From contig NZ_LT629763.1 in NCBI RefSeq assembly GCF_900105255.1, positions 3,916,001-3,980,000 on the forward strand: a DNA stretch of 64,000 nt, given 5' to 3'. Within the stretch, counting starts at the first letter, position 1. Every line of letters starts with the position of its first letter. This document shows positions 18,488 through 28,975 of the stretch, piece after piece. The DNA comes from Halopseudomonas sabulinigri. Lineage in GTDB: Bacteria; Pseudomonadota; Gammaproteobacteria; Pseudomonadales; Pseudomonadaceae. Both the position numbers and the translations under genes were made by a program. Below the pieces are notes generated by a model. The model did no database searches and had not been told where the DNA came from. It saw only the letters and a list, made by a program, of their open reading frames with translations.

Positions 18488-18585
18488 CTGGGGTATCGTA
18501 TCCGGAGAGAGTATGCTTTATAGAGGTTGTGCGGGGCACTGAGTTCCCGCCTGTATTCACCTATTGAATGAACTATGGAGGCAGT

Positions 18586-19539
18586 GTGAGAGGATTGCAA
18601 GCCGAGGGCGGAGCACTGGTTTGGCAGCAGCAGACATCGGAAAAGCTGGAGCCGGGTCAGGTTCGCGTCAAGGTCATGGCAGCGGGTTTGAACCGCGCCG
18701 ACCTGTTGCAGAAGGCCGGTATGTATCCGCCACCCGCAGGTGTCACCAGCGTATTGGGGCTGGAATGTGCAGGTGAAGTCGTTGAAGTCGCCGAAGGCAC
18801 CCGCTGGCACGTGGGTGATCGGGTTTGCGCGCTGCTGGCTGGTGGCGGCATGGCAGAGGAGGTGGTGGTCGATGAGCGTCACCTGCTCTCGGTGCCCGCC
18901 AATCTGAGCTGGGCAGAAGCGGCTGCCATCCCGGAGGTGTTCAGCACAGCCTGGCTCAACATTTTTGAGCTGGCCAACGCCCGCGCGGGCGAAAAAGTTC
19001 TGATTCATGCGGGCGCCAGTGGTGTGGGTACCGCCGCGATTCAGTTGTGCAAAGCGCAAGGCAACCCCTGCTGGGTGACCGTGGGCAGTCAGGACAAACT
19101 TGATGCCTGCATCGAGCTAGGTGCCGAAGGCGGTGCGCTGCGTCAGGGCGGCATTGCTGCGCTGCAAAGTGACGGCCCCTTTGATGTGGTGCTGGATCCG
19201 GTTGGCGCCAACTACGCCGCGGACCACCTTGACCTGTTGGCAGTTGATGGCCGCTGGGTGCTGATTGGTCTGATGGGCGGCCGCGAGGCCACACTGGATC
19301 TGGCCAAGATGCTGGTCAAGCGCACGCGCCTGATTGGCTCGACGCTGCGAACGCGCGATGCCGATTTCAAGGCGACCCTGCTGGCAGATATGGAGCAGCG
19401 CCTGATCCCGTTGTTCGCCAAGGGCGAACTCAAACCGCTGGTGGCCAAGACCTTCAGCTTTGAGGATGCCGCTGCGGCCTTCGATGAGCTGGCCAGCGAC
19501 CAAGTGATTGGCAAGGTCATCCTGCTGCGCGAAGTCTGA
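18586..19539 (+). CDS. NAD(P)H quinone oxidoreductase, zinc-free MDR family (PIG3-like)
   Basis: This 317-residue medium-chain reductase probably reduces quinones or other electrophilic carbonyl compounds with NAD(P)H. It contains GLNRADLLQKAGMYPPP, characteristic of the PIG3/quinone oxidoreductase branch, and the nucleotide-binding segment IHAGASGVGTAAIQLC. The zinc ligands of alcohol dehydrogenases are missing. I chose GTG 18586 because GGAGG lies right before it and the encoded start (VRGLQ) fits the family. An ATG at 18568 would place this ribosome site inside the gene. Confidence 0.9.
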   Translation: MRGLQAEGGALVWQQQTSEKLEPGQVRVKVMAAGLNRADLLQKAGMYPPPAGVTSVLGLECAGEVVEVAEGTRWHVGDRVCALLAGGGMAEEVVVDERHLLSVPANLSWAEAAAIPEVFSTAWLNIFELANARAGEKVLIHAGASGVGTAAIQLCKAQGNPCWVTVGSQDKLDACIELGAEGGALRQGGIAALQSDGPFDVVLDPVGANYAADHLDLLAVDGRWVLIGLMGGREATLDLAKMLVKRTRLIGSTLRTRDADFKATLLADMEQRLIPLFAKGELKPLVAKTFSFEDAAAAFDELASDQVIGKVILLREV

Positions 19540-19550
19540 TCCGGAAAAAG

Positions 19551-19589
19551 AAAACCCCGCCGCGCTCCGAGAGCGCGGCGGGGTTTTTT
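19551..19589. terminator. Bidirectional terminator between the quinone reductase gene and apeB
   Basis: A perfect 17-bp stem (19551-19567 with 19571-19587) and a 3-base loop carry A and T runs on both sides. It therefore works for both convergent genes. Confidence 0.92.
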
Positions 19590-19620
19590 GTTGTCGCCAG
19601 AGCCAGAGCGGCAACAGTCC

Positions 19621-20916
19621 CTAGATAAGCTGCGCACTGTTGAAAAAGTGCCGCAACACCTCGGTCAGATACCCTGGATCGCGGCTGCCGGCCAGCTCAC
19701 GGATCGAGTGCATGGCAAAGGTCGGGGCGCCGATGTCCACGGTGCGCACGCCGAGGCGGCTGGCGGTGATCGGACCAATGGTGCTGCCGCAGCCCATGTC
19801 GCTGCGTACCACAAAGCTCTGTACCGGTACCTTGGCCGCAGCGCACAGCTGGCGGAAGAAGGCGGCGGTTTCGCTGTTGGTGGCGTAGCGCTGGTTACTG
19901 TTGATCTTGATCACCGGGCCGGCGTTCAGTTTCGGGCCATGATTTTCGTCGTGGCGTGCCGCGTAATTGGGGTGCACGGCATGGGCGTTGTCGGCCGAGA
20001 CCAGCAGCGAGCGCTGAATGACCTGCACCCGCCGAGTGGCATCGGGTATCAGGCGGCAGAGCACATCTTCAAGAAACGGCCCATCGGCGCCGCAGCAAGA
20101 GCTGGAGCCGATCTCTTCATGGTCAGTACAGACCAGTAGACAGGCTTGCTCGGGGCTGGCGTCGAGCAGTGCGGTCAGGCCGGCGTGGCAGGACAACAGG
20201 TTGTCCAGCCGGGCAGCACTGAAAAAATCGTTGTCCAGGCCGATGGTGGCCGGTGGCTGGGTATCGTAGAAGCTCAGCTCGTAGTCGAGCACGGTCGCCT
20301 CGGCGCAATCGGGGTGTTCGCGCTGGAGCTGCTCGGCCAGCAAACTGCGCAGATCGCGCACCGGATCGAGGCTGTGCGCCAACACCGGCGGCAGATCGGT
20401 CTGCGCGTTGATCGGCTGGCCGTCGTTGACGCCGCGGTTGAGGTGAATCGCCAGATTGGGGATCACCGCAATCGGCCGTTTGAAGTCGATCAGGCGGCTG
20501 GCGATACGTCCTGCGCCATCGCGGAAGCTGACGCGACCCGCCAGCGACAGGTCGCGGTCGAACCAGGGCGCGAGCAGGGCGCCGCCATAAACTTCCACGC
20601 CCAGTTGCCAAAGGCCCTGCTGGTTCAGTTCCGGCTGCGGTTTAACCCGCAGGCATGGGCTGTCGGTGTGTGCGCCGACCAGACGAATGCCGCGCTCGAA
20701 GTTGTCCGCATCGCCCAGCTGAAAGGCAATCAGCGAGGAGTCATTGCGCGTTACCAGGTATTTGCCGCCAGCCTCGAGTTGCCAGTCTGAGCGCTCATCC
20801 AAAGCGGTATAACCCGCCTCCAGCAGCCTCTGGCGCAGGCTGGCGGTCGCGTGGAAAGGTGTGGGTGACTGGCTGATGAAGTCGGCCAGATCCTGATTCA
20901 AGGCGGTGTGCGACAT
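19621..20916 (-). CDS. apeB: M18 family aminopeptidase ApeB
   Basis: This cytosolic zinc aminopeptidase of the aspartyl aminopeptidase family has 431 residues. Its motifs are [14 protein letters not shown] (metal His/Asp), [16 protein letters not shown] (catalytic Glu-Glu) and [12 protein letters not shown] near the C-terminus. ATG 20916 has AGGAG just upstream. A longer open frame to 21108 is a shadow of the neighbouring gene. It lies 25 bases downstream of rluA on the same strand. Confidence 0.94.
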   Translation of the reverse strand: MSHTALNQDLADFISQSPTPFHATASLRQRLLEAGYTALDERSDWQLEAGGKYLVTRNDSSLIAFQLGDADNFERGIRLVGAHTDSPCLRVKPQPELNQQGLWQLGVEVYGGALLAPWFDRDLSLAGRVSFRDGAGRIASRLIDFKRPIAVIPNLAIHLNRGVNDGQPINAQTDLPPVLAHSLDPVRDLRSLLAEQLQREHPDCAEATVLDYELSFYDTQPPATIGLDNDFFSAARLDNLLSCHAGLTALLDASPEQACLLVCTDHEEIGSSSCCGADGPFLEDVLCRLIPDATRRVQVIQRSLLVSADNAHAVHPNYAARHDENHGPKLNAGPVIKINSNQRYATNSETAAFFRQLCAAAKVPVQSFVVRSDMGCGSTIGPITASRLGVRTVDIGAPTFAMHSIRELAGSRDPGYLTEVLRHFFNSAQLI

Positions 20917-20941
20917 GCCGGACTCCTGAATGGCAATTGGT

Positions 20942-21577
20942 TCAAAACGGGCTGGGGCACTCGAAGGCCATGCGCTCGCCACTTTCCGGGTGGCTGATGA
21001 CCAGCCGCGCTGCGTGCAACGCCAGGCGCGGACAGGCCTGCAGCGCTGGCTCATGCGCGTAAAGGCGGTCGCCCAGCAGCGGATGGCCGATGGCGAGCAT
21101 GTGCACACGCAACTGATGCGAGCGTCCGGTAATGGGCGTCAGCTCGACGCGGCAATAATCCTGATACCGCTCGGTCACCCGCCAGAAGGTCTGCGCATGC
21201 TTGCCCAGCTCGTGATCTACGATGTGTCTTGGCTTGTTGGGTGGATCATAGCGCAGCGGCAGGTCGATGTGCCCGGAATCCGTTTCCGGTTGCCCCCAGC
21301 ACAGCGCGATATAGGTCTTCTCGGTCTCGCGGTCGTGAAACTGGCGAGACAGCTCGCGATGCGCGTCAGGATTGCGGGCGATCACCAGCAGGCCGGAGGT
21401 TTCCCAGTCGAGGCGATGTACGATGCGCGCCTCGGGGTAACCATTGTCCTGCAGGCGAGTGATCAGGCAATCCTTGTTATCCTCGGCGCGGCCGGGCACA
21501 GACAGCAGTAGAGTAGGTTTGTTGACGATCAGAAAGGCCGGATCCTGATGCAGGATGCCGATATCGGTCAGGGGCAT
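20942..21577 (-). CDS. rluA: RluA-family pseudouridine synthase
   Basis: This enzyme makes pseudouridine in RNA. The RluA branch modifies 23S rRNA position 746 and tRNA position 32 in E. coli. The 211 residues contain the catalytic motif HRLDWETSG, with Asp57, and the [10 protein letters not shown] segment. There is no S4 domain, which fits RluA rather than RluC or RluD. The gene follows minE in the same direction, as in other pseudomonads. Confidence 0.9.
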   Translation of the reverse strand: MPLTDIGILHQDPAFLIVNKPTLLLSVPGRAEDNKDCLITRLQDNGYPEARIVHRLDWETSGLLVIARNPDAHRELSRQFHDRETEKTYIALCWGQPETDSGHIDLPLRYDPPNKPRHIVDHELGKHAQTFWRVTERYQDYCRVELTPITGRSHQLRVHMLAIGHPLLGDRLYAHEPALQACPRLALHAARLVISHPESGERMAFECPSPF

Positions 21578-21620
21578 GGGGGTTCCGCTGCGCCACCCTT
21601 GATCGGGTGGCGCATAGTCT

Positions 21621-21878
21621 TCAGGGGCGTTCGGGCAGGGTGATGTTCAGCTCGAGGATAGAGCAGTCATCCTGGTTGTCGAGCGCCACATGCACCTGTT
21701 CACGATCAATCTGCACGTACTTGCTGATCACGTCGATGATTTCCTGCTGCAACTGTGGCAGGTAGTCGGGCTGGTTACGCTGGCCACGTTCGTGGGCGAC
21801 TATGATCTGCAGGCGCTCTTTGGCGATAGAAGCCGTCGCCGGCTTCTTGCGGTCGCGGAAGTAGTCGAAGATGCTCAT
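21621..21878 (-). CDS. minE: Cell division topological factor MinE
   Basis: MinE drives the pole-to-pole oscillation of MinCD by stimulating the MinD ATPase. The 85 residues have the amphipathic start [12 protein letters not shown], the contact helix [16 protein letters not shown] and the C-terminal dimer domain. Its start directly abuts the minD stop. Confidence 0.97.
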   Translation of the reverse strand: MSIFDYFRDRKKPATASIAKERLQIIVAHERGQRNQPDYLPQLQQEIIDVISKYVQIDREQVHVALDNQDDCSILELNITLPERP

Positions 21879-22688
21879 TTAGCGACCTCCGAACAGGCGC
21901 TGCAGCAGCCCCTTCTTCTGCAGTTCGAGGAAGCGGTGTGGCATATCCTTGCCCAACAGGCGCTCTACGGCATCAGCGTAGGCCTGACCGGCGTCGCTCT
22001 TGTCGTCCATGATCACCGGCACGCCCTGGTTGGAGGCTTTCAGCACCGCCTGGGACTCTGGGATTACGCCCAGCAAGGGGATCGACAGAATATCTTCCAC
22101 ATCGCTGACCGAGAGCATTTCGCCGTTTTCGACGCGCTCTGGGTTGTAGCGGGTCAGCAGCAGGTGTTCCTTGATTTTCTCGCCGCCTTCGGCGCGCTTG
22201 GACTTGCTTGCCAGCAGCCCCAGCATACGGTCTGAGTCACGCACCGAGGAGACCTCGGGGTTGGTGACTACAACGGCTTCATCGGCAAAATACATAGCCA
22301 GGTGAGCGCCTTTCTCGATACCAGCAGGGGAGTCGCAGACGATGTAATCGAAGGTTTCCTTCAATTCGTTCAGCACGCGCTCGACGCCCTCGGGGGTCAG
22401 TGCGTCTTTATCCCGCGTTTGCGAGGCCGGCAGGATGAACAGGTTGTCGGAGCGCTTGTCCTTGATCAGGGTCTGATTCAGGTTGGAGTCGCCGTTGATC
22501 AGATTGACGAAGTCATACACCACGCGCCGTTCGCAACCCATGATCAGGTCAAGGTTACGCAGCCCTACGTCGAAGTCGACGATGACTGTCTTGAAGCCGC
22601 GCAGTGCCAAACCGGTACCGATGGCGGCGCTGGTGGTGGTTTTGCCCACCCCGCCCTTGCCTGATGTGACGACGATGATCTTTGCCAA
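21879..22688 (-). CDS. minD: Septum-site ATPase MinD
   Basis: MinD is a membrane-associated ATPase that recruits MinC and is cycled by MinE. The 269 residues show the deviant Walker A motif SGKGGVGKT (about 9-17). They also show VDFDVGLRNLDLIMGCERR and an amphipathic C-terminal helix (FLELQKKGLLQRLFGGR). The start is TTG at 22688: it gives the conserved MAKIIVVTSGK N-terminus and has AGGAAGG seven bases upstream. An ATG-like open frame reaching 22811 has no homology support. It lies between minC and minE. Confidence 0.96.
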   Translation of the reverse strand: MAKIIVVTSGKGGVGKTTTSAAIGTGLALRGFKTVIVDFDVGLRNLDLIMGCERRVVYDFVNLINGDSNLNQTLIKDKRSDNLFILPASQTRDKDALTPEGVERVLNELKETFDYIVCDSPAGIEKGAHLAMYFADEAVVVTNPEVSSVRDSDRMLGLLASKSKRAEGGEKIKEHLLLTRYNPERVENGEMLSVSDVEDILSIPLLGVIPESQAVLKASNQGVPVIMDDKSDAGQAYADAVERLLGKDMPHRFLELQKKGLLQRLFGGR

Positions 22689-22835
22689 AATGACCTTCCT
22701 GTCGAATTTCTCTAATGGTGGAGTGCGGCGCTGAAAACGATGCTTGCAACGCGAAAAAGTGCTGTCTTGGGGGAGCCCAGATGTTGGCCAGAAGCCACGT
22801 TTGGCGGGCACCCCCGAATGGCTGAACAGTATCTG

Positions 22836-23600
22836 TTAAAGGCTGGTGATCTTCAAGCTGTCACCGGCCAAAGTGATATGTACTGCCTGTTTCCAGTGTT
22901 GCTCTTTGCGCAAATCTTCTGCGACCTTGTATTGCCCGGCGATAGACACCAGCTCAGCCTCAAGGTTCTGACAGAAAATGCGCGCTTCGCTGTTGCCCTG
23001 CACGCCGGCCAAGGCGCGGCCGCGCAGGGGGCCGTAGACGTGAATGTGACCATCGGCCAGCAGTTCGGCACCGGCGCTGACCGGCGCCATCACCACCAGA
23101 TCGCCACCGCGGGCGTAGACCTGCTGCCCGGAGCGAACCGGCTCGGTAATCAACTTGCCACCGCCGAGTACCGGCTGTGGCGCTTCGATTGAGGGCGCGG
23201 GCGCCGGCTTGGGCGCCGGCTTGGGTGCCGGGGCCGGAGTCTCGATCACTTTCTCACGCTGGCGCCCGACCGGCACCAGGACCATGCCGGCGCTTTGCGC
23301 CAGCGGGCGGAAGTCTTCGCCACCGCGCAGCGCGACTGGCTGCAGGCCGTGCTGACGGCAGGTAGCCAGCAGGGTTTTCAAGGCCGCGGCGTCGATCTTG
23401 TCGGCCAGTTTGTCGAGCGCGATCACCACCGGGGTATCAACAAAGAAGTTGGGCGCTTGCTCGACCTTTTCGGCCAGTTGACGCGCAAAATGGTCGTGGG
23501 ACAGGCGGGCCAATTCGACAACCGTCATGGTCAGCATGCCGCCCTTGAGGTGAAATACCGGGTCGTTGTCGAGCAGGTCCAGCGTGGTGTCAGCAGTCAT
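22836..23600 (-). CDS. minC: Septum-site inhibitor MinC
   Basis: MinC blocks FtsZ polymerisation away from mid-cell. The 254 residues consist of an N-terminal FtsZ-inhibiting domain (about 1-110), a Pro/Ala/Lys-rich linker near 135-155, and a C-terminal beta-helix that binds MinD (GDLVVMAPVSAGAELLADG, HVYGPLRGRALAGV). ATG 23600 follows GGAAAG. An open frame to 23630 is not needed. It is the first gene of minCDE-rluA-apeB. Confidence 0.95.
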   Translation of the reverse strand: MTADTTLDLLDNDPVFHLKGGMLTMTVVELARLSHDHFARQLAEKVEQAPNFFVDTPVVIALDKLADKIDAAALKTLLATCRQHGLQPVALRGGEDFRPLAQSAGMVLVPVGRQREKVIETPAPAPKPAPKPAPAPSIEAPQPVLGGGKLITEPVRSGQQVYARGGDLVVMAPVSAGAELLADGHIHVYGPLRGRALAGVQGNSEARIFCQNLEAELVSIAGQYKVAEDLRKEQHWKQAVHITLAGDSLKITSL

Positions 23601-23708
23601 GATCTTTCCGTTTCGCATTAATGGGCACACTTATATAGATTGACTACGCTGATCGCAAGCCGTGTGCGGCTTGGTTAGAATGTGGCTTTTGCACAAATGG
23701 ATATCTCA

Positions 23709-24665
23709 ATGGATCACGCGGTTTTTACCCGAGCCCTGTTGCACCCTCGTTATTGGCTATTGTGGCTGGGGCTTGGGCTGTTGTGGCTGGTTGTTCAGCT
23801 GCCGTATCCATTGTTACTGGGGCTGGGGCGCGTGCTCGGCAAGCTCATGTACTGGTTCATGGCCGATCGCCGTGAGGTGGCGCGGGTCAATCTTCAATTA
23901 TGCTTCCCGCAGATGAATCAGCTGCAGCGCGAGCAGTTGCTGCGCGAGAACTTTGCGTCGAACGGCATCGCTCTGTTTGAAATGGCGATGGCCTGGTGGT
24001 GGCCCAAGCGCCGGCTGGCTCGCCTGGCGCACATAGAGGGTATCGAGCACCTGCAGAACGCGGCGGCCAAGGGGCAGGGTGTGGTACTGATGTCGTTGCA
24101 CTTCACCACTCTGGAAATTGGCGCGGCGCTGCTTGGGCAGGTGGTGACCATCGACGGCATGTACCGCGAGCATCGCAATGCCGCGTTCGATTATGTGCAG
24201 CGTCGTGGTCGCGAGCGGCATAATCGCGATGCCAAGGCGGTTGAGCGCGAGGACGTGCGCAGCATGATGCGCTCACTGCGCAGCGGTCGGGCTATCTGGT
24301 ATGCGCCCGATCAGGATTACGGGCGCAAGGCCAGTGTGTTCGTTCCGCTGTTTGGCGTAGAGGCGGCGACCGTGACGGCCACCAGTACCTTCGCGCGGCT
24401 CGGCAAGGCGCAGGTGGTGCCCTTTACCCAACGCCGCCTGCCCCATGCGCAGGGCTATCAATTGACTATTCATCCGCCGCTGCAGGACTTCCCGGGCGGC
24501 GACGATACCGCCGATGCGGTGCGCATCAATCAGTGGGTTGAACAGGCGGTGGCCGCGCAGCCCGAGCAGTACATGTGGGTGCATCGCCGCTTCAAGACGC
24601 GCCCGGAAGGCGTTGCCCGGCCTTACGCCAAGCGCCGCCGGCGGCGTCGGCGCAGCCGCCGATGA
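23709..24665 (+). CDS. Lipid A lauroyl-type acyltransferase (HtrB/LpxL family)
   Basis: This inner-membrane enzyme adds a secondary acyl chain to lipid A. The 318 residues have an N-terminal membrane helix (about 16-40) and the catalytic HxxxxE motif HFTTLE (His131, Glu136). YAPDQDYG and VVPFTQRR follow. The start is uncertain: ATG 23709 gives the family N-terminus (MDHAVFTRALLHPRYW), while ATG 23697 and GTG 23682 are also open. The C-terminus ends in an unusual Arg tail (eight Arg in a row, then SRR). It is divergent from minC, as htrB is in P. aeruginosa. Confidence 0.88.
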   Translation: MDHAVFTRALLHPRYWLLWLGLGLLWLVVQLPYPLLLGLGRVLGKLMYWFMADRREVARVNLQLCFPQMNQLQREQLLRENFASNGIALFEMAMAWWWPKRRLARLAHIEGIEHLQNAAAKGQGVVLMSLHFTTLEIGAALLGQVVTIDGMYREHRNAAFDYVQRRGRERHNRDAKAVEREDVRSMMRSLRSGRAIWYAPDQDYGRKASVFVPLFGVEAATVTATSTFARLGKAQVVPFTQRRLPHAQGYQLTIHPPLQDFPGGDDTADAVRINQWVEQAVAAQPEQYMWVHRRFKTRPEGVARPYAKRRRRRRRSRR

Positions 24666-25876
24666 TGCATATGCAGCGGCCGAGCGATTGCACCGGGCTG
24701 ATCCTCTCCGGCGGCGGCGCGCGAGCGGCCTATCAGGTGGGCGTGCTGTCGGTCATTGCGGAGTTGCTGCCGGCGGGTGCGAGTAACCCTTTTCCGGTTA
24801 TCTGCGGCACCTCGGCTGGTGCCATCAATGCGGTGGCGCTGGCCAGTCACGCGCGTGATTTCAGTGTCGGGGTGGCTCGGTTGCAGGAGGTCTGGTCGTC
24901 CTTTCATTGTGCGCAGGTGTATCGCAGCGACTGGCTCGGCGTCACCGCACAGGCATGGCGCTGGGCCCGGGCCAATCTGCTCGGGATGCCCAGCAAGCAG
25001 CCAACGGCGCTGCTTGATAATGCACCGCTGCGTGATCTGCTGGAGCACACACTCAAGTTTGGCCAGATTGACGACAGCCTGAGCGCTGGCGTATTGCGGG
25101 CGATTTCGGTCAGCGCCTTTGGTTATCAGTCGGCTGACTCGGTCAACTTCTATCAGGGGGTGGAGCGCATCTCGCCCTGGGCGCGGCACCGCCGCGTTGG
25201 CGTACAGACACGGCTGGGGCTGGAGCACCTGATGGCGTCCTCGGCCATTCCGCTGGTGTTCCCGCCCGTGCTGCTGAACCGCGAATGGTTTGGCGATGGC
25301 GCCGTACGCCAACAGGCGCCGATCAGCCCGGCGCTGCACTTGGGCGCCAACCGGGTACTGGTCATTGGTGTTTCCGACAACCTGTCGAGCCAGCCGGCCG
25401 GCGGTCGCCGTGGCCCGCGCCTGCGCGCCGCGCTGCCACCGACGCTGGCGCAGATTGGCGGTCACCTGCTGAGCAGTACCTTTGTGGATAACCTGGAAGC
25501 TGATGTCGAACTGCTGGAGCGCATGAATCGATTGGCGGGCTATCTGCCGACTGGGTCGCGGCACTCCGGCAAGGGGGTGCGCCAGGTAGAAGTGCAGATC
25601 ATCTCGCCCAGCGAACCGCTGAACCTGATTGCTGCGCGTCACCGCAAGGCCATGCCGCGCAGCCTGCGCGCTTTCTTGCGGGGCAGTGGTGCGACCCGAG
25701 CGTCAGGCGGCAGCGTGCTCAGTTACCTGCTGTTCGAGGCCGAGTATTGCCAGGAGTTGATTGAGCTGGGGCGCCGCGATGCGATGGCCAAGACGGACTC
25801 GCTGCAGCGCTTTCTCGGTCTGGTTTGCCCGCTGCAGGAACCGGCCGAAACCGACTCCCACGCGGGCGGCGCCTGA
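24662..25876 (+). CDS. Patatin-like phospholipase
   Basis: This serine lipid hydrolase of 404 residues starts at ATG 24662, overlapping the stop of the acyltransferase gene (ATGA). The oxyanion loop SGGGARAAYQVG is near residue 16-27. The nucleophile motif GTSAG has Ser51. The dyad Asp is in FGDGAVRQQAP near residue 212. No signal peptide is present, so it is probably cytosolic or peripheral. A C-terminal DUF3336-like or other added domain was not recognised. Coupling to a lipid A enzyme hints at lipid turnover; the substrate is unknown. Confidence 0.87.
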   Translation: MMHMQRPSDCTGLILSGGGARAAYQVGVLSVIAELLPAGASNPFPVICGTSAGAINAVALASHARDFSVGVARLQEVWSSFHCAQVYRSDWLGVTAQAWRWARANLLGMPSKQPTALLDNAPLRDLLEHTLKFGQIDDSLSAGVLRAISVSAFGYQSADSVNFYQGVERISPWARHRRVGVQTRLGLEHLMASSAIPLVFPPVLLNREWFGDGAVRQQAPISPALHLGANRVLVIGVSDNLSSQPAGGRRGPRLRAALPPTLAQIGGHLLSSTFVDNLEADVELLERMNRLAGYLPTGSRHSGKGVRQVEVQIISPSEPLNLIAARHRKAMPRSLRAFLRGSGATRASGGSVLSYLLFEAEYCQELIELGRRDAMAKTDSLQRFLGLVCPLQEPAETDSHAGGA

Positions 25877-25888
25877 GCCGCGAGGGCG

Positions 25889-28729
25889 TCAGCCTACTAC
25901 CAGCACACGAATGGCATCCAGGCGCAGCTTGGCTTGCTGCAGCACGTGGTTGCCCTGTTCGTACTGGCGCTCCAGCGCGCTGATTTCATCGTCACGTACC
26001 AGGGGATTGACCGCCTGCAGGGCCTTGAGTCGCTGGATTTCCTCATCCAGTTCACGGCTGAAACGCGCTCTCGCGTCCTGCACCAGTTGCTGGTGCTGAC
26101 CCTGCGCCGCTGCCTCGGCGTGTTTGAGCAGGTTTTCTACCGGCTCACGCTGGGTCTTGGCGATCTTGGTGGCCAACTGACGCGGCAAGGATTCCACCTG
26201 CGCATCCAGGGTATCGAAACTGACCTTGGCGGCCAGGTCGTTGCCGTTGGTGTCCAGCAGGCAGCGAATCGGCGTAGGCGGCAGGTAACGTTGCAACTGC
26301 AGGGCGCGCGGTGCGATGGCCTCGCAGACGTAGATGCACTCCAGCAGCATGGTGCCGGGCTTCAGTGCCTTGTTCTTGAGCAGGCCCACGGAGCTGTTGC
26401 CCATACTGCCGGACAGCACCAGATCCATGCCGCCCTGCAGCATGGGGTGCTCCCAGGTAAGGAATTGCATGTCTTCCCGGGTGAGCGCCGTCTCGCGGTC
26501 GTAGGTAATGGTCACGCCTTCGTCATCGCCGAGCGGGAAGCCGGCATCCAGCATGCGCTCGCCGGGGCGCAGTACCAGGGCGTTATCGGAGTGATCATCG
26601 CTGTCGATGCCAAAGACGTCAAACAGCCGCTCCATATAAATGGGCAACTGAAAATCGTTGTCCTGCTGCTCGATGGCGTCAATCATCTGCTCGGAATCCT
26701 GGTGGCCGCGCGAATGCAGTTCCAGCAGGCGGTCACGCCCGTTGTGCAGCTCCTGTTCGGTCGCCAGACGCTGGTTGCGCGCAGTGTCCAGCAGCGCTTC
26801 CCAGGCCTTGGCATCCGGATGATCCAGTTGCTGCAGCAGGGCACCGCCGAACTCGTGTTGCAGTGCGTTGCCGGCAGGGCAGGTGGCCTGGAAGGCGTTG
26901 AGCGCGAGGTGATACCACTCGAACAGGCGCTGCTGCGCGGTATCTTCCAAATAGGGCACGTGCAGCTGAATAGTTTCACGCTGACCGATGCGGTCCAGGC
27001 GGCCAATGCGCTGCTCCAGCAGGTCGGGGTGGCTGGGCAGGTCGAACATCACCAAATGGTGTGCAAACTGGAAGTTGCGGCCTTCGCTGCCAATCTCCGA
27101 ACAGATCATCACCTGGGCGCCAAACTCTTCGTCGGCGAAGAAGGCGGCGGCGCGGTCCCGCTCGATGATGCTCATGCCTTCGTGGAATACGGTAGCGGGC
27201 ACGCCGCTGCGCACGCGCAGGGCGTCTTCCAGGTCCAGCGCGGTTTCGGCGTGGGCGCAGATTACCAGCACCTTGCTGCGCTTGAGCAGTTTCAGGGTGT
27301 CTATCAGCCACTCTACGCGCGGATCTTCCAACCACCACAGGGTGTCGGCGGCATCAAAATCGGCCTGCAACGGTTGCTCTGGGTAAAGCGCGACCCGACC
27401 TTCCAGATCCTGGTACAGCGCAGGGCAGGGTAGCGGGTAGGCGTGCAGTTGACGTTCGGGGAAGCCGGAGATGGCGGCGCGGGTGTTGCGGTACAGCACG
27501 CGACCGGTGCCATGGCGATCAAGCAGTTGGCGCACCAGGCTGTCGCGCGCCTCGTCTGCCGCTGCGCCGGGCTGGCTCAGGGCGGCCAGCTGCGCTTCGG
27601 CGCCATTGCCCAGCCAGTCGACGATGGCGCTGTGGTCGGCGTCGGTCAATTGATCTGCTTCGAGCAGGTGCTGAACCGCATCGGCGACCGGCTGATAACG
27701 CTCGGCCTCGGCGATGAACTCGGGCAGGTTGTGGAAGCGGTCGGGGTCGAGCAGACGCAGGCGGGCAAAGTGACTGGCCTGGCCCAACTGTTCGGGGGTG
27801 GCCGTCAGCAGCAGTACGGCGGGAATCTGCCGCGCCAGACTTTCGACCAGCTGGTACTCGGGGCTGGGTTTGTCTTCATCCCAGACCAGGTGGTGCGCTT
27901 CATCAACGACCAGCATGTCCCAATCGGTCTGCTGCAGGTAATCGCTGACCTTGTCGTTCTCCAACAGGTATTCCAGGGAAATCAGTGCGAGCTGTTCTTC
28001 CTCGAAAGGGTTCTCTTCGGCGCCTTCACAGCGGTCGGGGTTGAACAGGGCAAATTGCAGGTTGAAGCGGCGGCGCATTTCTACCAGCCACTGGTGCTGC
28101 AGGTTCTCCGGTACCACGATCAGTACGCGGCGGATGCGCCCGGTCTGAATCTGGCGGTGCAGCACCAGGCCGGCCTCGATGGTTTTACCCAGGCCCACCT
28201 CGTCTGCCAGCAATACCCGTGGTGCCATGCGGTCGGCCACATCGCGGGCGATGTGCAACTGGTGACCAATCGGTTGGGTACGTACCCCGGCGAGGCCCAA
28301 CAGTGGCGAGCGCTGTATGCGGCAGAAGTGGCGCAGACTCTCATGACGCAGGCTGAACCAGGGGAGTGCGTCGATCTGGCTGGCGAACAGCCGGTCACTG
28401 GCAAGGCGGAACTGGATGAAGTTGTCGAGCATGGTTTCGGCGAAGGTTGCCTCGCTGCCATCCTCGCGCAGGCCGCTGTAGACCAGCAGGCCATTCTCTT
28501 CACCGACATCGTTGACGGTAATGCTCCAGCCCTCGTGGTGGCTGATGTTGTCGCCGGGGCTGAAGCGCACCCGGGTGAGCGGCGCATTGCGCAGAGCGTA
28601 GTGACGAGTCTCGCCGCTGGCGGGATATAGCACCACCACCAGTCGATCGTCCTGAGAGAGGACTGTGCCCAGCCCCAGTTCCGATTCGCTGTCACTTACC
28701 CAGCGCTGTCCCGGGATAAAACCTGCCAT
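25889..28729 (-). CDS. rapA: RNA polymerase recycling ATPase RapA (HepA)
   Basis: RapA is a Swi2/Snf2-type ATPase that binds RNA polymerase and helps it recycle after transcription. The 946 residues match the family. Tandem tudor-like N-terminal domains (start [15 protein letters not shown]) precede the helicase core, which has [14 protein letters not shown] (Walker A) and [12 protein letters not shown]. The second core has [17 protein letters not shown] and [14 protein letters not shown] 28729 is preceded by AGGAGAG. It converges on the patatin gene with a 12-base gap and no clear terminator. Confidence 0.97.
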   Translation of the reverse strand: MAGFIPGQRWVSDSESELGLGTVLSQDDRLVVVLYPASGETRHYALRNAPLTRVRFSPGDNISHHEGWSITVNDVGEENGLLVYSGLREDGSEATFAETMLDNFIQFRLASDRLFASQIDALPWFSLRHESLRHFCRIQRSPLLGLAGVRTQPIGHQLHIARDVADRMAPRVLLADEVGLGKTIEAGLVLHRQIQTGRIRRVLIVVPENLQHQWLVEMRRRFNLQFALFNPDRCEGAEENPFEEEQLALISLEYLLENDKVSDYLQQTDWDMLVVDEAHHLVWDEDKPSPEYQLVESLARQIPAVLLLTATPEQLGQASHFARLRLLDPDRFHNLPEFIAEAERYQPVADAVQHLLEADQLTDADHSAIVDWLGNGAEAQLAALSQPGAAADEARDSLVRQLLDRHGTGRVLYRNTRAAISGFPERQLHAYPLPCPALYQDLEGRVALYPEQPLQADFDAADTLWWLEDPRVEWLIDTLKLLKRSKVLVICAHAETALDLEDALRVRSGVPATVFHEGMSIIERDRAAAFFADEEFGAQVMICSEIGSEGRNFQFAHHLVMFDLPSHPDLLEQRIGRLDRIGQRETIQLHVPYLEDTAQQRLFEWYHLALNAFQATCPAGNALQHEFGGALLQQLDHPDAKAWEALLDTARNQRLATEQELHNGRDRLLELHSRGHQDSEQMIDAIEQQDNDFQLPIYMERLFDVFGIDSDDHSDNALVLRPGERMLDAGFPLGDDEGVTITYDRETALTREDMQFLTWEHPMLQGGMDLVLSGSMGNSSVGLLKNKALKPGTMLLECIYVCEAIAPRALQLQRYLPPTPIRCLLDTNGNDLAAKVSFDTLDAQVESLPRQLATKIAKTQREPVENLLKHAEAAAQGQHQQLVQDARARFSRELDEEIQRLKALQAVNPLVRDDEISALERQYEQGNHVLQQAKLRLDAIRVLVVG

Positions 28730-28855
28730 GCCTCTCTCCTGACCGTGCGAAAAAAAGGGCGCACATCTTACCCGATCACCCCGCCGGCAGAAACCTTGGG
28801 TTTGTGCGGCTGGGGCCCTTTTCGCCTTTACAGCTGGTTAAAAAACATTCAATTA

Positions 28856-28871
28856 TGTGGCGTAGATCACA
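28856..28871. promoter_or_regulatory. Candidate Vfr/CRP-type binding site
   Basis: TGTGG-CGTAGA-TCACA matches the TGTGA-N6-TCACA consensus at nine of ten positions. It lies between divergent rapA and the gene at 28976, 105 bases before the latter. Confidence 0.4.
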
Positions 28872-28975
28872 GTTGTTGCAGTAAAGGCGCGATCTTTGCA
28901 GTCGATACAGTGTAGACAACTTTGCTACAGAGCCGCTGACAGGGTGTCGAGTCGGCTTTCACGAGGCTACACATT

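Noticed and set aside
27443..28630. Long + strand open frame inside rapA
   Set aside because: It is a shadow frame of rapA with no recognisable domain or start signal.
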